A DNA stretch of 64,000 nt. It comes from Acanthacorydalis orientalis (Eukaryota > Arthropoda > Insecta > Megaloptera > Corydalidae). The DNA lies in the NCBI GenBank assembly GCA_034766995.1, contig CM068315.1, positions 48,495,162 to 48,559,161 on the forward strand, read 5' to 3'. This document shows, one piece after another, positions 45,991 through 57,700 of this stretch. Numbering within the stretch: the stretch's first letter is position 1; each line of letters starts with the position of its first letter. The notes under the pieces are model-generated. The model was not told the DNA's origin. It saw only the letters and a program-made list of their open reading frames with translations, and searched no databases. The position numbers were made by a program, and so were the translations under genes.

Positions 45991-47877
45991 ATCATCAAAA
46001 ATGGATTCTCAATGGAAAACGAAAACGTTATTAATGTCTGAAACTACAAATCAATGTACTGTAACATTGCTGTTTATAGAGTATAAAAAACTCAAAAATT
46101 GCTACAGACATGTTGAAAGGAAGTAATAAATTTAGCTTCTGTAACACATATCAACAGTTTACAACAATAATATTTAAATCGTCATTTGACACAGATTTTT
46201 TTATAGTTGACTGAATATATGATAATAATATGAATCGAGAGCAAAGGGTTGAGATATTGTATATTTACTATTTATTTTTGGAAACAGTTTATTTCATCAG
46301 TTTGAAAATTTTTAAATACTTTTCAACGACTTTAAATCCTATAAACAACGCATGTTATAATCTTGACAACGATATAACATAATTTTTTTTAAAAAAATGT
46401 CAGTCTTGTCAAAAAACTCAAGTATTTATTATGTAGAAACTCAAATGCTTCAATCGAATCAGTTTTTTTTAAAATAATATATGGTATAGAATTTCTTCAT
46501 TTATTTTTTAGGAGAAGTTTTTTGCAAGATATTTTATAACGCATAAACAAATAATTTTTCTTTCTTGATATTAAAAACGATTTGAAAGTCATTTTAGTTT
46601 ACTGTCGTTCAATGTAACTTTTTCAGAAATACTATATTAGTATATTTACCAATAAAGTTAAATTTTTTCACTATACATTACACTCTTGGTCATATGAATT
46701 AATAGAAATATTCCCTGATAAATAATTATATATTTTTCTAGATGAATATCCTCTCTCTGTATGTATATCTATACCTATATATTAACATCTAAAGTTGATT
46801 GATTTTCCCTTGAGTGTATTTAGAGAGTGTATTAAAAGATCTTACGTTAAATTACAGGATTACCCTTCTGCAATGCCATTTGCGTGCATCTAGAAATAAA
46901 TATAAGACATTAATACGCGAGATGAGTACAATGTTTACTGTACGAACAGGAAATGATTGACAGCTTTCTGAGAAATTTACAATGTTTATATGTACATATT
47001 CGTTTTGCTTGTCGCTAGAGGTGTGTAAATGTTAACGTTTTCCAAGAACACATATGTGATTGTACATGAAGCGTGATTACGAATTGCCAGTTGTGACAAT
47101 CGTAGTAGTCGTACTAGTTAATTTAAAATAAAACAAACGCAATTAATGGACTGTACATGTTTTTTTTTTAATAATATCTCTCTCTCTGATAGTTAAGATA
47201 AAACAATTAAAAAAATTAAAAAAACAAAAAATTAAATTAAATTATAAAACAATTAGATTTCTTTGAAAGGCCAGTAAGGTATAATACAATTAAGGATACG
47301 GAACAAAGGTATCGTTTTAGTGTTTATAAACGAAAACTTACATAATACTGTTTGGCACAAAATCTGGAATGTAGACATTTAATCACAGCGTCTTCAGTCA
47401 ACGGTCCCGACAAGTGTATTAGATCGTCGGTGTCGGGCGCAGTCGTTGTTGTCAGTCTACTCGTTTGGGGAACAGTCGATGCTGGTATAACGTTCCCGCA
47501 AGAGTTGGCAGGAACGCCTGAAGTCACTGTCACGTGACCGGGCGACGCGTTCGTCGACGAAACAGTGGTGGTGAGCGTCCTCGTCGCAGCTCTAGGAATG
47601 TCTGGTGCAGGAGGTGGGGCTCTCGGTGGTACTGCAGGCTGTGGGGGTGGTAAACCGGAAGTTTGCGAGAAAGACGAAGAACCGTTGATCGGTTGCGGCG
47701 GTGGTTGTTTCGTAATACCGCTGTTACTTGGACCGACATTTACGGATGTTGGCGATGTGGGATTTGCGGATGACGGTGATTGGCCCACGTGAAGTCGATT
47801 TCGTAACGTAACTAATTCAGTACTTAAACTTCGCAGTCGTTGTTGAAGATGTACGGCCTCATTCGATGATGATGCAT
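37969..47877 (-). CDS. dachs: Unconventional myosin Dachs, 3' three exons (N-terminal exons not found)
   Basis: Dachs acts at the cell cortex downstream of Fat/Dachsous, controlling Hippo-pathway growth and planar polarity in flies. Exons on the minus strand: 47877..47342, 42997..42653, 40236..37969; all internal junctions are phase 0 with GT/AG, and the first exon shown begins in phase 1 after a CAG acceptor. About 1048 residues are visible. Order: a short heptad-like stretch (HLQQRLRSLSTELVTLRNRL), a Pro/Ser/Thr-rich region, then the motor starting LSGPLTEDAVIKCLHSRF. P-loop GTSGSGKT (42826..42803) has Thr where canonical myosins have Glu. Switch I NSESSRI ends exon 2; switch II is DMFGFE (39432..39415), preceded by a Ser/Gly-rich insert. 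One IQ motif (IQATWRGWRVRRRW, about 38391..38347) is followed by roughly 125 residues without coiled coil, ending in TGA at 37969..37971. A tailless motor of this kind fits Dachs better than myosin XVIII. The start codon lies upstream and is unseen. Confidence 0.87.
40237..40697. other. dachs intron (40237..42652), 3' part
   Basis: The part of this 2416-bp intron nearest the last exon, on the minus strand. It holds (TA)n arrays at 40290..40306 and 40640..40697 and nothing else recognisable. Confidence 0.6.
40698..41767 (+). mobile_element. mariner (cecropia/Hsmar1-like) pseudogene in a dachs intron
   Basis: The plus-strand transposase starts at ATG 40883 (MVSTNDLRLLFLYEFKLGHN). It keeps the helix-turn-helix part, the linker IGKVKKLDKWVPHEL (about 41185..41230, diagnostic of the Hsmar1/cecropia group), the first Asp in TCDEKWILYDN, the second Asp in LLQDNARPH and, after a small deletion, a PTDYHLFRHL-like third region. 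Breaks are a frameshift near 41120, a TGA at 41359..41361, a frameshift in the A-run near 41420 and a deletion near 41690. The left end starts TTAGATTGTAAC directly after a (TA)n array. It is antisense to dachs. Confidence 0.86.
41768..42458 (+). mobile_element. pogo/Tigger right-end fragment in a dachs intron
   Basis: It abuts the decayed mariner. The plus-strand frame reads SEAEEKPTPLTANIIRED and LCNKLENHFHVHDTNSKKV, a match to the C-terminal acidic/DPN region of pogo-Tigger transposases, then FAPIHKWRRTLSDIDDNSDE. The tail, reverse-complemented, has the typical subterminal block TTTATGCGGTAGATTCATTC and ends at a (TA)n array. The left part and the DDE core are absent, so either the mariner landed in it or the junction is a deletion. 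Confidence 0.75.
42998..47341. other. dachs intron (4.3 kb), mostly non-coding
   Basis: Lies between the Pro-rich exon and the P-loop exon. Contains (TA)n at 44529..44625 (with a GTGTGTG insert) and 45905..45989, and two patches with better base balance (43401..43507 and 45055..45141) discussed separately. No transposon recognised. Intronic enhancers are possible but not shown. Confidence 0.6.
45055..45141 (+). other. Candidate 87-bp exon, antisense to dachs, unassigned
   Basis: Bounded by a pyrimidine-rich acceptor (TTTCATTTCATTCAG) and a donor (GAAG|GTAGGC). Its length is a multiple of three, with phase 1 at both ends. The open frame reads DVANRISVDSRALRTSNKQE then VTVQPLPE, unlike the F/I/Y/K chance frames elsewhere. 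I do not recognise a family, and I cannot link it securely to a second exon: a weak continuation at 46859 in matching phase gives LPFCNAICVHLEINIRH before a stop. It could equally be conserved non-coding DNA. Confidence 0.25.
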
Positions 47878-47909
47878 CTGAAAAAATATAAAAATAACAC
47901 TACTATTTC

Positions 47910-47948
<39 letters not shown>

Positions 47949-48027
47949 TTTGCTAGCAAAGAATTCATACAATCGTATTTAAAATAAATGATACATTGTA
48001 AGTCTTGAAACATTTGAATAAGCTGTC

Positions 48028-48057
48028 ATGTTCTTCGGCTCGAAGAACATATAAAAG
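48028..48057 (+). promoter_or_regulatory. Hairpin overlapping a TATA box
   Basis: ATGTTCTTCG (48028..48037), loop GCT, then CGAAGAACAT (48041..48050): a perfect 10-bp palindrome whose last T begins TATAAAAG (48050..48057). This looks like a core promoter with a symmetric upstream site, pointing rightwards. The downstream sequence begins GCATGCAGTGAAAGTTCATA. No confident gene follows, so function is only inferred. Confidence 0.35.
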
Positions 48058-48516
48058 CATGCAGTGAAAGTTCATACACCCGGTCAAACGACACGACCGC
48101 ACAGAGAAGCTACGATGTAATAAAATTGTACATAGTGTAGAAGTCTCTTGTAAAAGTATTTGAACTTTTACAGACTTTTGATTTTTTCATACAGAGTTCG
48201 TCCGAGATTATTTCATTAAAATAAAAATCTCTAAATACAATGTGTACGACGAATATTTTCAAATAATGTACAAAAAATGTGACGTTCCGAGACGAAATAT
48301 TCAGTCATAAATAAATAGATATACGTCCAGTTTCGGTACAAATTTGTGGACTTTTTCAATCAAAACACGATTACAACTATTAATATAAATATAAAAATTA
48401 AATATAAATAATTATACATTTATCTATAATTCTAAGAGGTTGATTTTTTTTTGAAAAAAAAATAAATACTAAAATAAATATACATACAACGTCTTTTTAA
48501 GATGTAATTTTTCATA

Positions 48517-48715
48517 ATGATTCTATATAGAAGTCATTTACAAATACGTTTGTTACTGCGATTATCAGTTTTAACTGTATGCACAATTATATTTTCTGAC
48601 GAATTCGAAACAAGTACCGTTCCAGAATAACAGATATCATCACTTCGGAAACCTGCTTTAGCTCGCTTATTCAAATCCCATTCAAATGATGAACCGATGA
48701 CATCATTGCAAAAAG
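48517..48715 (+). other. Coding-like segment with signal-peptide start, broken by a stop
   Basis: From ATG 48517 the plus frame reads MILYRSHLQIRLLLRLSVL then TVCTIIFSDEFETSTVPE, which resembles a signal peptide and mature start. It meets TAA at 48628..48630 and continues open as QISSLRKPALARLFKSHSND then EPMTSLQKG up to a donor-like GTAATT at 48716. If real, it is a decayed or misread small secreted-peptide exon. The opposite strand is also open through this stretch (about 48735..48537), which weakens either reading. No family recognised. Confidence 0.2.
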
Positions 48716-48808
48716 GTAATTTAGAAAGAGCAAAATGATTCTACGTTTTATAGTATCATTATACATTATAAATTGAATAGTAAATATAAATGCATACATT
48801 TACACACG

Positions 48809-48863
<55 letters not shown>

Positions 48864-49968
48864 TTATATATCTAGTGGCATAATTGTGTTCTAAAATGAT
48901 ATCTCAGTATCCGACAACGAAAAAAAAAATGACTGATTACGTAACGAATAAAACGTTTCATTTAACATTTGTCGGAAAACAACTAAAACCAGTTGTACAC
49001 AGCCGACATGTATTATTGTGTGGCAAGAGGGCAGGTCAATACGTCACGACGTTATGTGTACAATTAAAATGTATTTGAATTTCGTTTTGATAACACATGT
49101 TGGTCACGTATTCGATCAAATCAATTGATAGACATGGCCGAATGTACGCTGTCGACATTACAACGCGGGGTGGGTTCATTTATCTACTTTACTCGAAGCA
49201 TTTGCGAACAGATTTAGGTCGTACGTTGATGTGAGACAAGCTGCGCCCATTAAATAAGTTTTATGAATTTATTAGATGCAGAAAAACAGATTATAGTTCT
49301 ATTTCATAAGGCGCTTGCCACATTTGTGCAAATCGAATGACACGAGTGCATTTTCTGTTACAGCACACTCTTGATTTAAATTATAATATTTTCTCATACT
49401 GTTATACGGTCGTTTTATGTGAAAACAGTCGTGAAATTTATTAAAAATAATTCGGATATATTCGGAATTAATTTAAGAGTTAAATATAAACATTCTTACA
49501 TGAAGATATGAAATGGATTAAATCATAAAATCAACTTATACTTATTGAAACAAAAAATACTGTTTTTACACATTGATTTTTAAATCTTAAAGTAAAATTC
49601 CTATTTAGAGACGAACAGTTGCAAATTGTTTCTTTTTATAATAAATGCACGGTTTTATTCTTTACTTTCAGAACACATCCTAATTTTAGAAATTATAACT
49701 AGGGAAATTCATTTTTGTTTTACTAATGAAGTTTTTAAATTTGTCAAGTATCAATTCAAAAAAAATGGATTTAGTGTTCAGGTGAAGAAAAATTCCTTTA
49801 TTTCACAATTAAACCAGCACTAATCAACAGAATTTGCTTTTTCGTTTATTAATTTTAATATTATCTGTTAATATTAACAATTTTATATATTTATAGGTGT
49901 GTGGAACCTATTAAAATATGATTTCTAAATAATAAATTGCTGTTATGCATTTTATAATATTTTAATTC

Positions 49969-50006
<38 letters not shown>

Positions 50007-50317
50007 CATTAAAATTAGATGTATTAATTGCAACAAGACTTTTTTTGGAACGGCCTGTAAAAATTAAATATTGTTAAAGAACATTAATAATTTATTAATT
50101 ATTTTAATTAACAACAGTTTCAAAAGTAACATTTTCAATAAAAAAATCTATTTTTTTTATTGTGAAATTTTTTTGCCCTGTGTAAGTACACCCAGATTCG
50201 AATGCATCAAAGATCAACGAATTACAGTTGTGCTGTATAATCATTGTAATAATAATCTTGTGTGAAAAAAAGATCACAAATAGGTAGTGTTCTGGAAAAA
50301 TTGTGTACATTTTTGTT

Positions 50318-50374
<57 letters not shown>

Positions 50375-51752
50375 AGTAATTATGACAATGGACTAAGTAA
50401 AAAAATTAAAAAAAATGAATTTATGATTATTTTATATTATAATTATTTATATTTTAATAATTTAGAAGAACATAGAAAAAATTTAAAAAACGTACCGTTT
50501 AATGACGTTGAAAAGTTGGTCGGTAAACATAATTATATTTTTGTTTATTTTGATAGTGAACTAAATCATTTATTTTTCAGTATAGTTCTTTTTTCTAGAA
50601 AAATGATTGTACCTATCTGATTTTAGTATAAGACTATATTTATTTTCAAGGTAAATAATCTTTAATTTAAATAAATTTCTTTACTTAAAGTTCTCAGTCA
50701 AACAATTACATTGCTATTGGAAAACAAAGTCTCTAGAGAAATCAATTATAAAGAGAACGAAAAATATTAAGGAAAAATCTATTTACTGGTTGAAAATACA
50801 ACAGATCAGATTTCTAAAAGATGTCCTTTATCAGATGTTTTATAAAACATCTTCAGATGATCGTGCAGAAATTTAGATCTTTCATCCAACAAAGAAGGTC
50901 GAAAATGTACGAAAAAAATCAATTATTTCCATTTGATGCAAGTATCTGAACCACTTACAAATGAAAAACATAAGGATATAATAGATCTGTTACCTTACAT
51001 TTCACCAGTTTTCCATGAATATTTTCGTGCTCCCAAAATATCATAAAAAGAAAATACCGTTATTGAAGGAGAAGCAGAAATCTCTAGTATTGTTCTACAT
51101 TAAATTAACATGATTATAATTACAAAATGTAAGAGAATGCTATTGTTTATAACTTCCTTTTTTGAATACAACTGAAATATTTTTGTTATAATCATTTTTA
51201 AGATGTTTTGAAAATAGTCTAAGTTATATGAAGTATCAAAAAACACATATCTTTTCATGATACTAATTACATAAAAGATTTACATTATAACAATAAGTAC
51301 TTTCGAAAATATTTTGTAATATAATGGAAAAATATTTTTTTTGCACACAAACGCAAAGGTCTAGATATCTCAATACGAAAAATATATGACAGTCCACTGT
51401 CATATTTACAGGAATATATATATATATATTCAAAATTCCGAGAAAGAACATTTTCTTTGCTTTTCATGAAATAATTAGTTTTAACTTAAGGTTGTTTTGA
51501 CTTTTACCTATGATACATTATTTTTATCAGATCAAAACGGTTTCATTTATACAAATATTTTATTTCAATTAATGAATACTTATAACGTATTGGCTGTTAA
51601 AAGCATATTGATCAATGATTTTGATTTTATATCTATCTACAATTAAATAAGTTCACTTTAGTTTCGACTTTCAGCTTTACATCTGAAAAAATTATATTGT
51701 TTTAATAAAAAAAATCACTTCCCACTAACCGTCTATAATTAGTTCTTATCAC

Positions 51753-51825
51753 AATGTTCAATAATTGATTGTTAATCATGAAACTGATTCAATTAACATA
51801 GATCAATAATCAGTTATTGAACATT
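51753..51825. repeat. Inverted repeat, 18-bp arms
   Basis: AATGTTCAATAATTGATT at 51753..51770 pairs with AATCAGTTATTGAACATT at 51808..51825 (17 of 18 positions). Weaker pairing continues into the loop. It could be a tiny MITE or a structured site; no target duplication is evident. Confidence 0.75.
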
Positions 51826-52874
51826 TTGTTCAGAAAAAAAATGTATGAATTTAGTAGGGACTGAGTTACATTTGTAAAAGGGAGTTTTGTCATAAAATCT
51901 GGACATAAGAATATTATTTGTGAATCATAATTTAAAACATATTTTTTTTTAATTCACGCATTATTCGTCTTCCTTCGGTTCCTTAACATCCACATCTGTT
52001 AAAATATATACATTCTACACAAACACACATATATATATATATATGTGTGTATGTGTGTGTGTGTATGCGAACTAACGAAAAAATACATAAGCTATACACA
52101 CAAGTGTAAAAGGCAGTTAAAATGTACCGATGAAACCACTTTTTGGATGACTTGTAAATTTCTGGACTGGCACTATGTGATTATCACATTTATTTAACAC
52201 ACTCAAGTCCTAGTAAAAAAATTAAAACGTTTTTAATATTACAAACGATGAACAGGCAAACGTAGGAATGTGTTCGAAGAAATATCTCATATATATTTAT
52301 TTGTAAAACTCGATTTGTTTTAATTATACAAGTTGTTTGATTAATAGGAACACCATCATTGAAACGCCCGTCAGATGTTACAAGTATGTATATACATATG
52401 TACACATTCATATTCGCAATATATATATATATATATTCCCTAAAATAAAAGACTTAAAGCAAATAACATGATATCATTTAAATTGTCATATTTATATATC
52501 ATAAATGTATAAGTTCCATGAATAAAAATCTAGAACGAAATCAATATATGTTTTAAATTAATTGGTATAAGTTTCGTGTCTTTTGCAAAAAAAGAATCAA
52601 ATATTTTATAAACTGTCGGTATTTTAACTCTAATCTGAAAGGTTTATAATGATCCGATTTCATTAGTGTTTTTAGTTTCTGTGCCATTTTAAAAAAAAAT
52701 ATTCTTATTAATTTTTATACAAGATAATATTTTAGAAATATTTAATATACTGTTATAAATAAAATGATTATTAAAGATTTTAAATTCCACGAAAATCGTT
52801 TTTCTTAAACATATTTTAATTATTTGTTCGTCACTGTAATCTATTTAGATTTTTTGACTATTCTATTCATTAGT

Positions 52875-52926
<52 letters not shown>

Positions 52927-53989
52927 AAAATAAAAAGTAACGTTAAATATACCAAATATAATTTTATATGCTTACTGAAATGAAACTAAATTTAAATTAA
53001 TTAATTATTATCTTCGATAACTTGAAAGTGCATGCAAACAATTAAGAACTTTTTATGAATTAAAAAATAATTATAAGATATCGTTGAAAAATAAGACTAA
53101 CTCAACGAAGATAACCTAATTATTTATTTTATTTGTACTACAATTATTATTAATTTTTTGTTATAATACATGTTATCGAACAAAATGAATATAAAAGATA
53201 TTATGAAGCAAGTATGGCACCTTTGAACTTATTTAAAGAATAATATTTTTTTATAATGCATCATGATCATATATATATATATTTCATTTTATGATTGAAT
53301 ACCTATAATCATTTTTATACTTGAAGATATTTAGTTACTCATCGTTATATTGTGTTCCATTGGACCGCTTTTTTTAAAAAAAAACATAAATTTCAACTTT
53401 AAAAATAAAAACAATTCATTCGAAAAATCTGAATACCCCAATGATAAAAAAACAAAGTAGGTTGTAGCAAACACGAGGAATAACAATCCACAGAAACACA
53501 ATTGAAAGATTTTATATATAACTGGAAATTAATTTAAACTAGTCATAAAAATCTACACGCTTCAAAAATTTTTATATATAATAGAAAAAGTATTAAAAAC
53601 GTTTAATTGATTCTATGTATTTTTTTTTATTTTTTGTTATATCCATTCGCTGATCATTAATAATAAAGGCTCAGTTGTACATGTTTAGCGTTCAAAAAAA
53701 CCACCAGCAAAAACAGATGGATAGATATAGAACTGTTGAAAATTTACTCACAGAATTGGTTTAGTTAAAGTGAAAATTTATTTACAAATTCATACGGTAA
53801 CTGTCATGAAACTGTAATATGTCAAATTCATACTTACACGTGTGTGTGTTTTTTTTAATTTAAAGTTCTACGATTCGAACGTTAATGTTATAATAAATAG
53901 CAAAATATAAATCATACATTTTAACCTTTTAGTAAGTTCATTTAAAACACTTTTTAATTTGCATATGTTAAATTTACACAAATACAAAT

Positions 53990-53992
<3 letters not shown>

Positions 53993-54036
<44 letters not shown>

Positions 54037-54040
54037 CATA

Positions 54041-54096
<56 letters not shown>

Positions 54097-54103
54097 TATA
54101 TAC

Positions 54104-54152
<49 letters not shown>
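53993..54152. repeat. (TA)n microsatellite with regular TG/CA interruptions
   Basis: About 160 bp of (TA)n broken by GTATATACATA, TACATA and TGTACATATACATATA units. Confidence 0.95.
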
Positions 54153-54153
<1 letters not shown>

Positions 54154-54479
54154 TATAAAAAAGCTACTATTTTCATTCAAAAATCGTGCAAATAATAAAT
54201 ACTCAAATATAAAAAAAATGGAATTCTAGTAATTCTAAAATTCTAAATTATAAAATTAACATTTTTTTTAATTTGAATGTATCTCTTCAAGAAATATTTA
54301 TTCATAGTTTCTGCGTTCCTACATTACTATGGTAGGAAAATAATTGCGATTTTTGTTTTCTGAATTCTAACCTTATTTTTTTCAATGAAAGTGTAATTTC
54401 ATTGTGATATCATGTTAAAGAGCATTTTTCGGTCTGCATTTCGGTAACATAGGGTTTGGTTGTATTATTAGTTTTGCTT

Positions 54480-54935
54480 CACATTGGACTATTGAATTAA
54501 AGATGGAAAAAAAGTAAATAACAGTAAATTTTTATGAGTTCAAAATGGGTGATATAGCAGCAGAATCTGCTCGTAAACTAAACGATGCTTTTGGTGCGGG
54601 TACTGTTAAGGAATGGACGGTACAATGGTGGTTCCAAAAATTTCGTACTGGGGACGAGAGCCTTGTAAATGAAGAAGGGTGCGAGTGTCCTTCTTCAGTT
54701 CATAACGACGAACTAAAAAAGTTAATTGAATTAGAACCACACATAACAATCCGAGAACATACACTAAAGTCAAACATTAGTTATCAAACAGTTCTGGACC
54801 ACTTGAAACCACTTCAATTAAAAAAAAATTATATGAATATGAAGGTCATAAACCGAAATTATTTTTCTACCAACCGAATAATATCATTAAAATTGATAAA
54901 TCGAAAAAATTTCGTTAATTTATTTCCAAGATGAG
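54480..54935 (+). mobile_element. mariner (cecropia/Hsmar1-like) N-terminal fragment
   Basis: The plus frame gives the complete N-terminal helix-turn-helix half: VNFYEFKMGDIAAESARKLN, DAFGAGTVKEWTVQWWFQKF, RTGDESLVNEEG and an HNDELKKLIE to ISYQTVLDHLK second motif (about 54520..54815). The family's WVPHEL linker and whole catalytic domain are absent; the frame runs on into AT-rich sequence and stops at 54934. An in-frame TAA at 54514..54516 separates it from the likely original ATG. It is the same subfamily as the copy at 40698 but a different deletion. Confidence 0.83.
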
Positions 54936-56156
54936 TGATTTATTCTCTAATATATGCTCAAAATTTATAAATATTCCGTTCATTTCAATTTTACTGAAAT
55001 GTACATAATCCTTATTAAGAAATTGAAAGAACATTCATTTTAATTCGTATAACTTCGAATAAAACATTTTTCTGATATTTACAAACACTGGTGTAAATCT
55101 GAATTACAATTTCACTAAATTACGATTTTGAATCTGGGAGAACGCATCAACTAATTGAATCGTAATATTGACACATACCAACAGACATTCTACAGTGACC
55201 TTTAAAATCACCCTGCTTGATTGTATATTTGACTGGTTACAATCGGATTTTTTAGTTTCAATACGTTATTGATTCCGATTCGTGGTTTAGATCAATAAAC
55301 GTTAATGTAAGAATCATGAAGTTCAATCAACCCAATAAAATCAATAAAACGTTTTCAGAAATGAATATCAAATATGATTGATTATCATTTTTGATGTTAT
55401 GTTGAACAGAAGAAGTCAGCGACTATTTTCTTTTCATGAAATAAAATGCGAAAGATTAAAAAAATAAATAAATAGAAAAATCATATATTCAAAAATGAAG
55501 GTGTTATGTTATGTAGTCTTAAGAATCCAAAATGAAAATTTCTTTGTTGAAGCATAACGATCAAGACAACCATTTATTACATTTCTTCTGCGACTTAAAA
55601 ATGTGTCGCCCTTTGGCGAAACTAGATATAAAGTGATTTATTTATAATCTAATATACTATTTATAAACAGAGGTCATAGTTTGACATTTGAACATTCTTT
55701 TACAGGTTGCTGAATTTTTGATTAGTCAAAAAAAATAAACCTTATTTTTTTCAAAAGTTTTACTAAATATTACAGATTAGACTCCTATCGTTGTTTCAGT
55801 ATTTTTAGTTTTTTTTTAATTGCATGTTACAGTTTCAATCTAAAAAAAAGATTATTAGATTACTAGTTTACATTGAGTCAAATAATTAATATTTTTTTTC
55901 AAAACTCATGCCAAAAAATCTTGGCTACTCTTATTCTTTTTAAATAGAAAAACAAACATCAGAATTGAATACTTTTTAGTGCGCTAGAATGAATCTTATA
56001 AACCGAATTAAATCATAAAAATCAGGTAAGCGAATATTTATATACACACAGACCTGGTGTAAAGGATTCTTTTGAATTTATACCGTTCGAATGAATCAAA
56101 CATCTGATCTATTGAACTGATCCCTAATTACACTTTTTCTACTGAGTGTAATCATA
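54936..56156. other. Intergenic AT-rich region
   Basis: No gene, array or transposon that I can name. Unusually for this window it has no (TA)n array. Confidence 0.55.
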
Positions 56157-56160
56157 TCTT

Positions 56161-56308
56161 AATAACTTAAAACTGAATATGATGGGATTAAAATATGAAA
56201 AATATAAAAATGAGATACTGCCTGTTTAATACAGATCTATTTTTACTAAGATCAACTTTTTAAAAGATAAAATTAAAATTGTATTTTGTTATTTATGATT
56301 AATAAGTA

Positions 56309-56375
<67 letters not shown>

Positions 56376-56566
56376 ATATGTAAAAACAAAAATACAAATA
56401 TAATTAAATTGTTTGTAATAATATTTTAATAACTTAAAACTGAATATGATGTGATAAAAACATAAAAATTAGATACTGCCTCGTTAATACAGATCTATTT
56501 TTACTAATATCAAATTATTAAAAGATGAAATTAAAAATTTATTTTGTTATTTATGATTAATAAGTA

Positions 56567-56616
<50 letters not shown>

Positions 56617-56813
56617 GAAATATGTAAAAAATACAAATGTAATTAAATTGTAATAAAATTTTAATAACTTAAAACTGAATATGATGGGATTAAAAAATAT
56701 GAAATATATAAAAATGAGATACTGCCCCATTAATACAGATTTATTTTTACCACGATCAACTCTTTAAAATATAAAATTAAAATTATATTTTGTTATATAT
56801 GATCATTAATAAG

Positions 56814-56869
<56 letters not shown>

Positions 56870-56935
56870 ATATATATCTTCAGAAATATGTAAAAACTAA
56901 AATACAAACATAATAAAATTGTTTGTATTAATAGT
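56161..56935. repeat. Three-copy tandem repeat, each copy containing a TA array
   Basis: Units begin AATAACTTAAAACTGAATAT at 56161, 56428 and 56663 and run about 267, 235 and 273 bp. Each has the same order: that block, GAGATACTGCC or near it, TACAGATCTATTTTTACTA-like sequence, TTATTAATAAGTATG-like sequence, a (TA)n array (56312..56371, 56570..56613, 56817..56877) and CAGAAATATGTAAAAA. Copies differ by scattered substitutions and by TA-array length, so the expansion is not very recent. Confidence 0.93.
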
Positions 56936-57700
56936 TCATGTTTTATTTTCTTACTTAAATTCAATGCCTATTTTTATGGTTTGTAGTGTAAGGAAGGTAT
57001 TCGTATTTTTTTGGAGGCTAAGGTTGAAAAATTGTCGGATTTTAAAATATTCTGAATATTTTTAGAATTACTAGATAAATTAATTCGTTATATATATTAT
57101 ATGCTCGTGTTCGCGTTTACAGAATTCATTAATTTACTTTTCTTTATAATTAAATATAAAAAAAATTCCACCTTAATTAATAACATTAATCTAATATCTC
57201 CAATACATCAAATTCACACTGTACACTTAATTCACGGGAACGTTCATCTTTAACATTAAAATATACAGTTCATTACCTTTTGTATAAATAAGTTGTCTCA
57301 GTGGAAACGTTATCGTACACCGCTTGGAATTCAATAATATTAAAAATGAATAGAACTAATAAACAATCTACGATAAAGAAATAAATTTATGTCAAATAAA
57401 AAGTTGTTTGTAATTAGCGTGTTTTGAACCAACGCGGGTAAAGCCGTTGAATCAAAACGTTCATATTAATTTGAATATTAAGTCTTGTCGAATACGCATA
57501 ACATTAAACGCAACGTTGCCGGACTTATTTCAGAAGCGATTCAAAGTTGTGTATGCTAGATGATCAGAGATGAGGAGTTAATGTCATAAGACAAACATTT
57601 GTGTATGCGAAATTTCATTGCAGTTTATTTTTTTACTCATGAATGATAAGATTACTGTAAATAAAAAATAAATAGTTATATATATATATATATAAATATA
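56936..57700. other. Intergenic AT-rich spacer
   Basis: No gene. The patch around 57420..57560 contains AACCAACGCGGGTAAAGCCG, a type of block common in insect dispersed repeats, but too little is present to classify it. A short (TA)n lies at 57675..57700. Confidence 0.5.

Larger units (their letters stand above)
47878..54479. other. Upstream dachs intron / intergenic AT-rich region
   Basis: No confident gene; earlier dachs exons should lie here or beyond, but none was recognised. TA arrays at about 47913..47943, 48810..48860, 49972..50004, 50323..50372, 52030..52065, 52878..52925 and 53993..54152. Features of note are listed separately: the hairpin/TATA at 48028..48057, the coding-like segment at 48517..48735 and an inverted repeat at 51753..51825. 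Open frames at 48884..49078, 49626..49823, 50071..50265, 50303..50620 (+) and 51263..51451, 52190..52411 (-) have no family signature. Confidence 0.5.

Noticed and set aside
47352..47792. Plus-strand glycine-rich frames opposite the dachs Pro-rich exon
   Set aside because: A proline-rich coding exon gives glycine-rich antisense frames; the minus frame joins correctly to the motor exon in phase.
37969..47877. Assignment as myosin XVIII or a conventional myosin
   Set aside because: No PDZ domain and no coiled-coil tail after the IQ motif; the short tail and the motor motifs fit Dachs better.
54960..55030. Possible third copy of the Tc3-like terminal repeat (TTCATTTCAATTTT and CCTTATTAAGAAAT)
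   Set aside because: Only short stretches resemble the right end at about 4785..4820; no partner end or transposase pieces lie nearby.
56161..56935. CRISPR-like array (three direct repeats)
   Set aside because: Units are long, variable and contain microsatellites, and the DNA is clearly eukaryotic.
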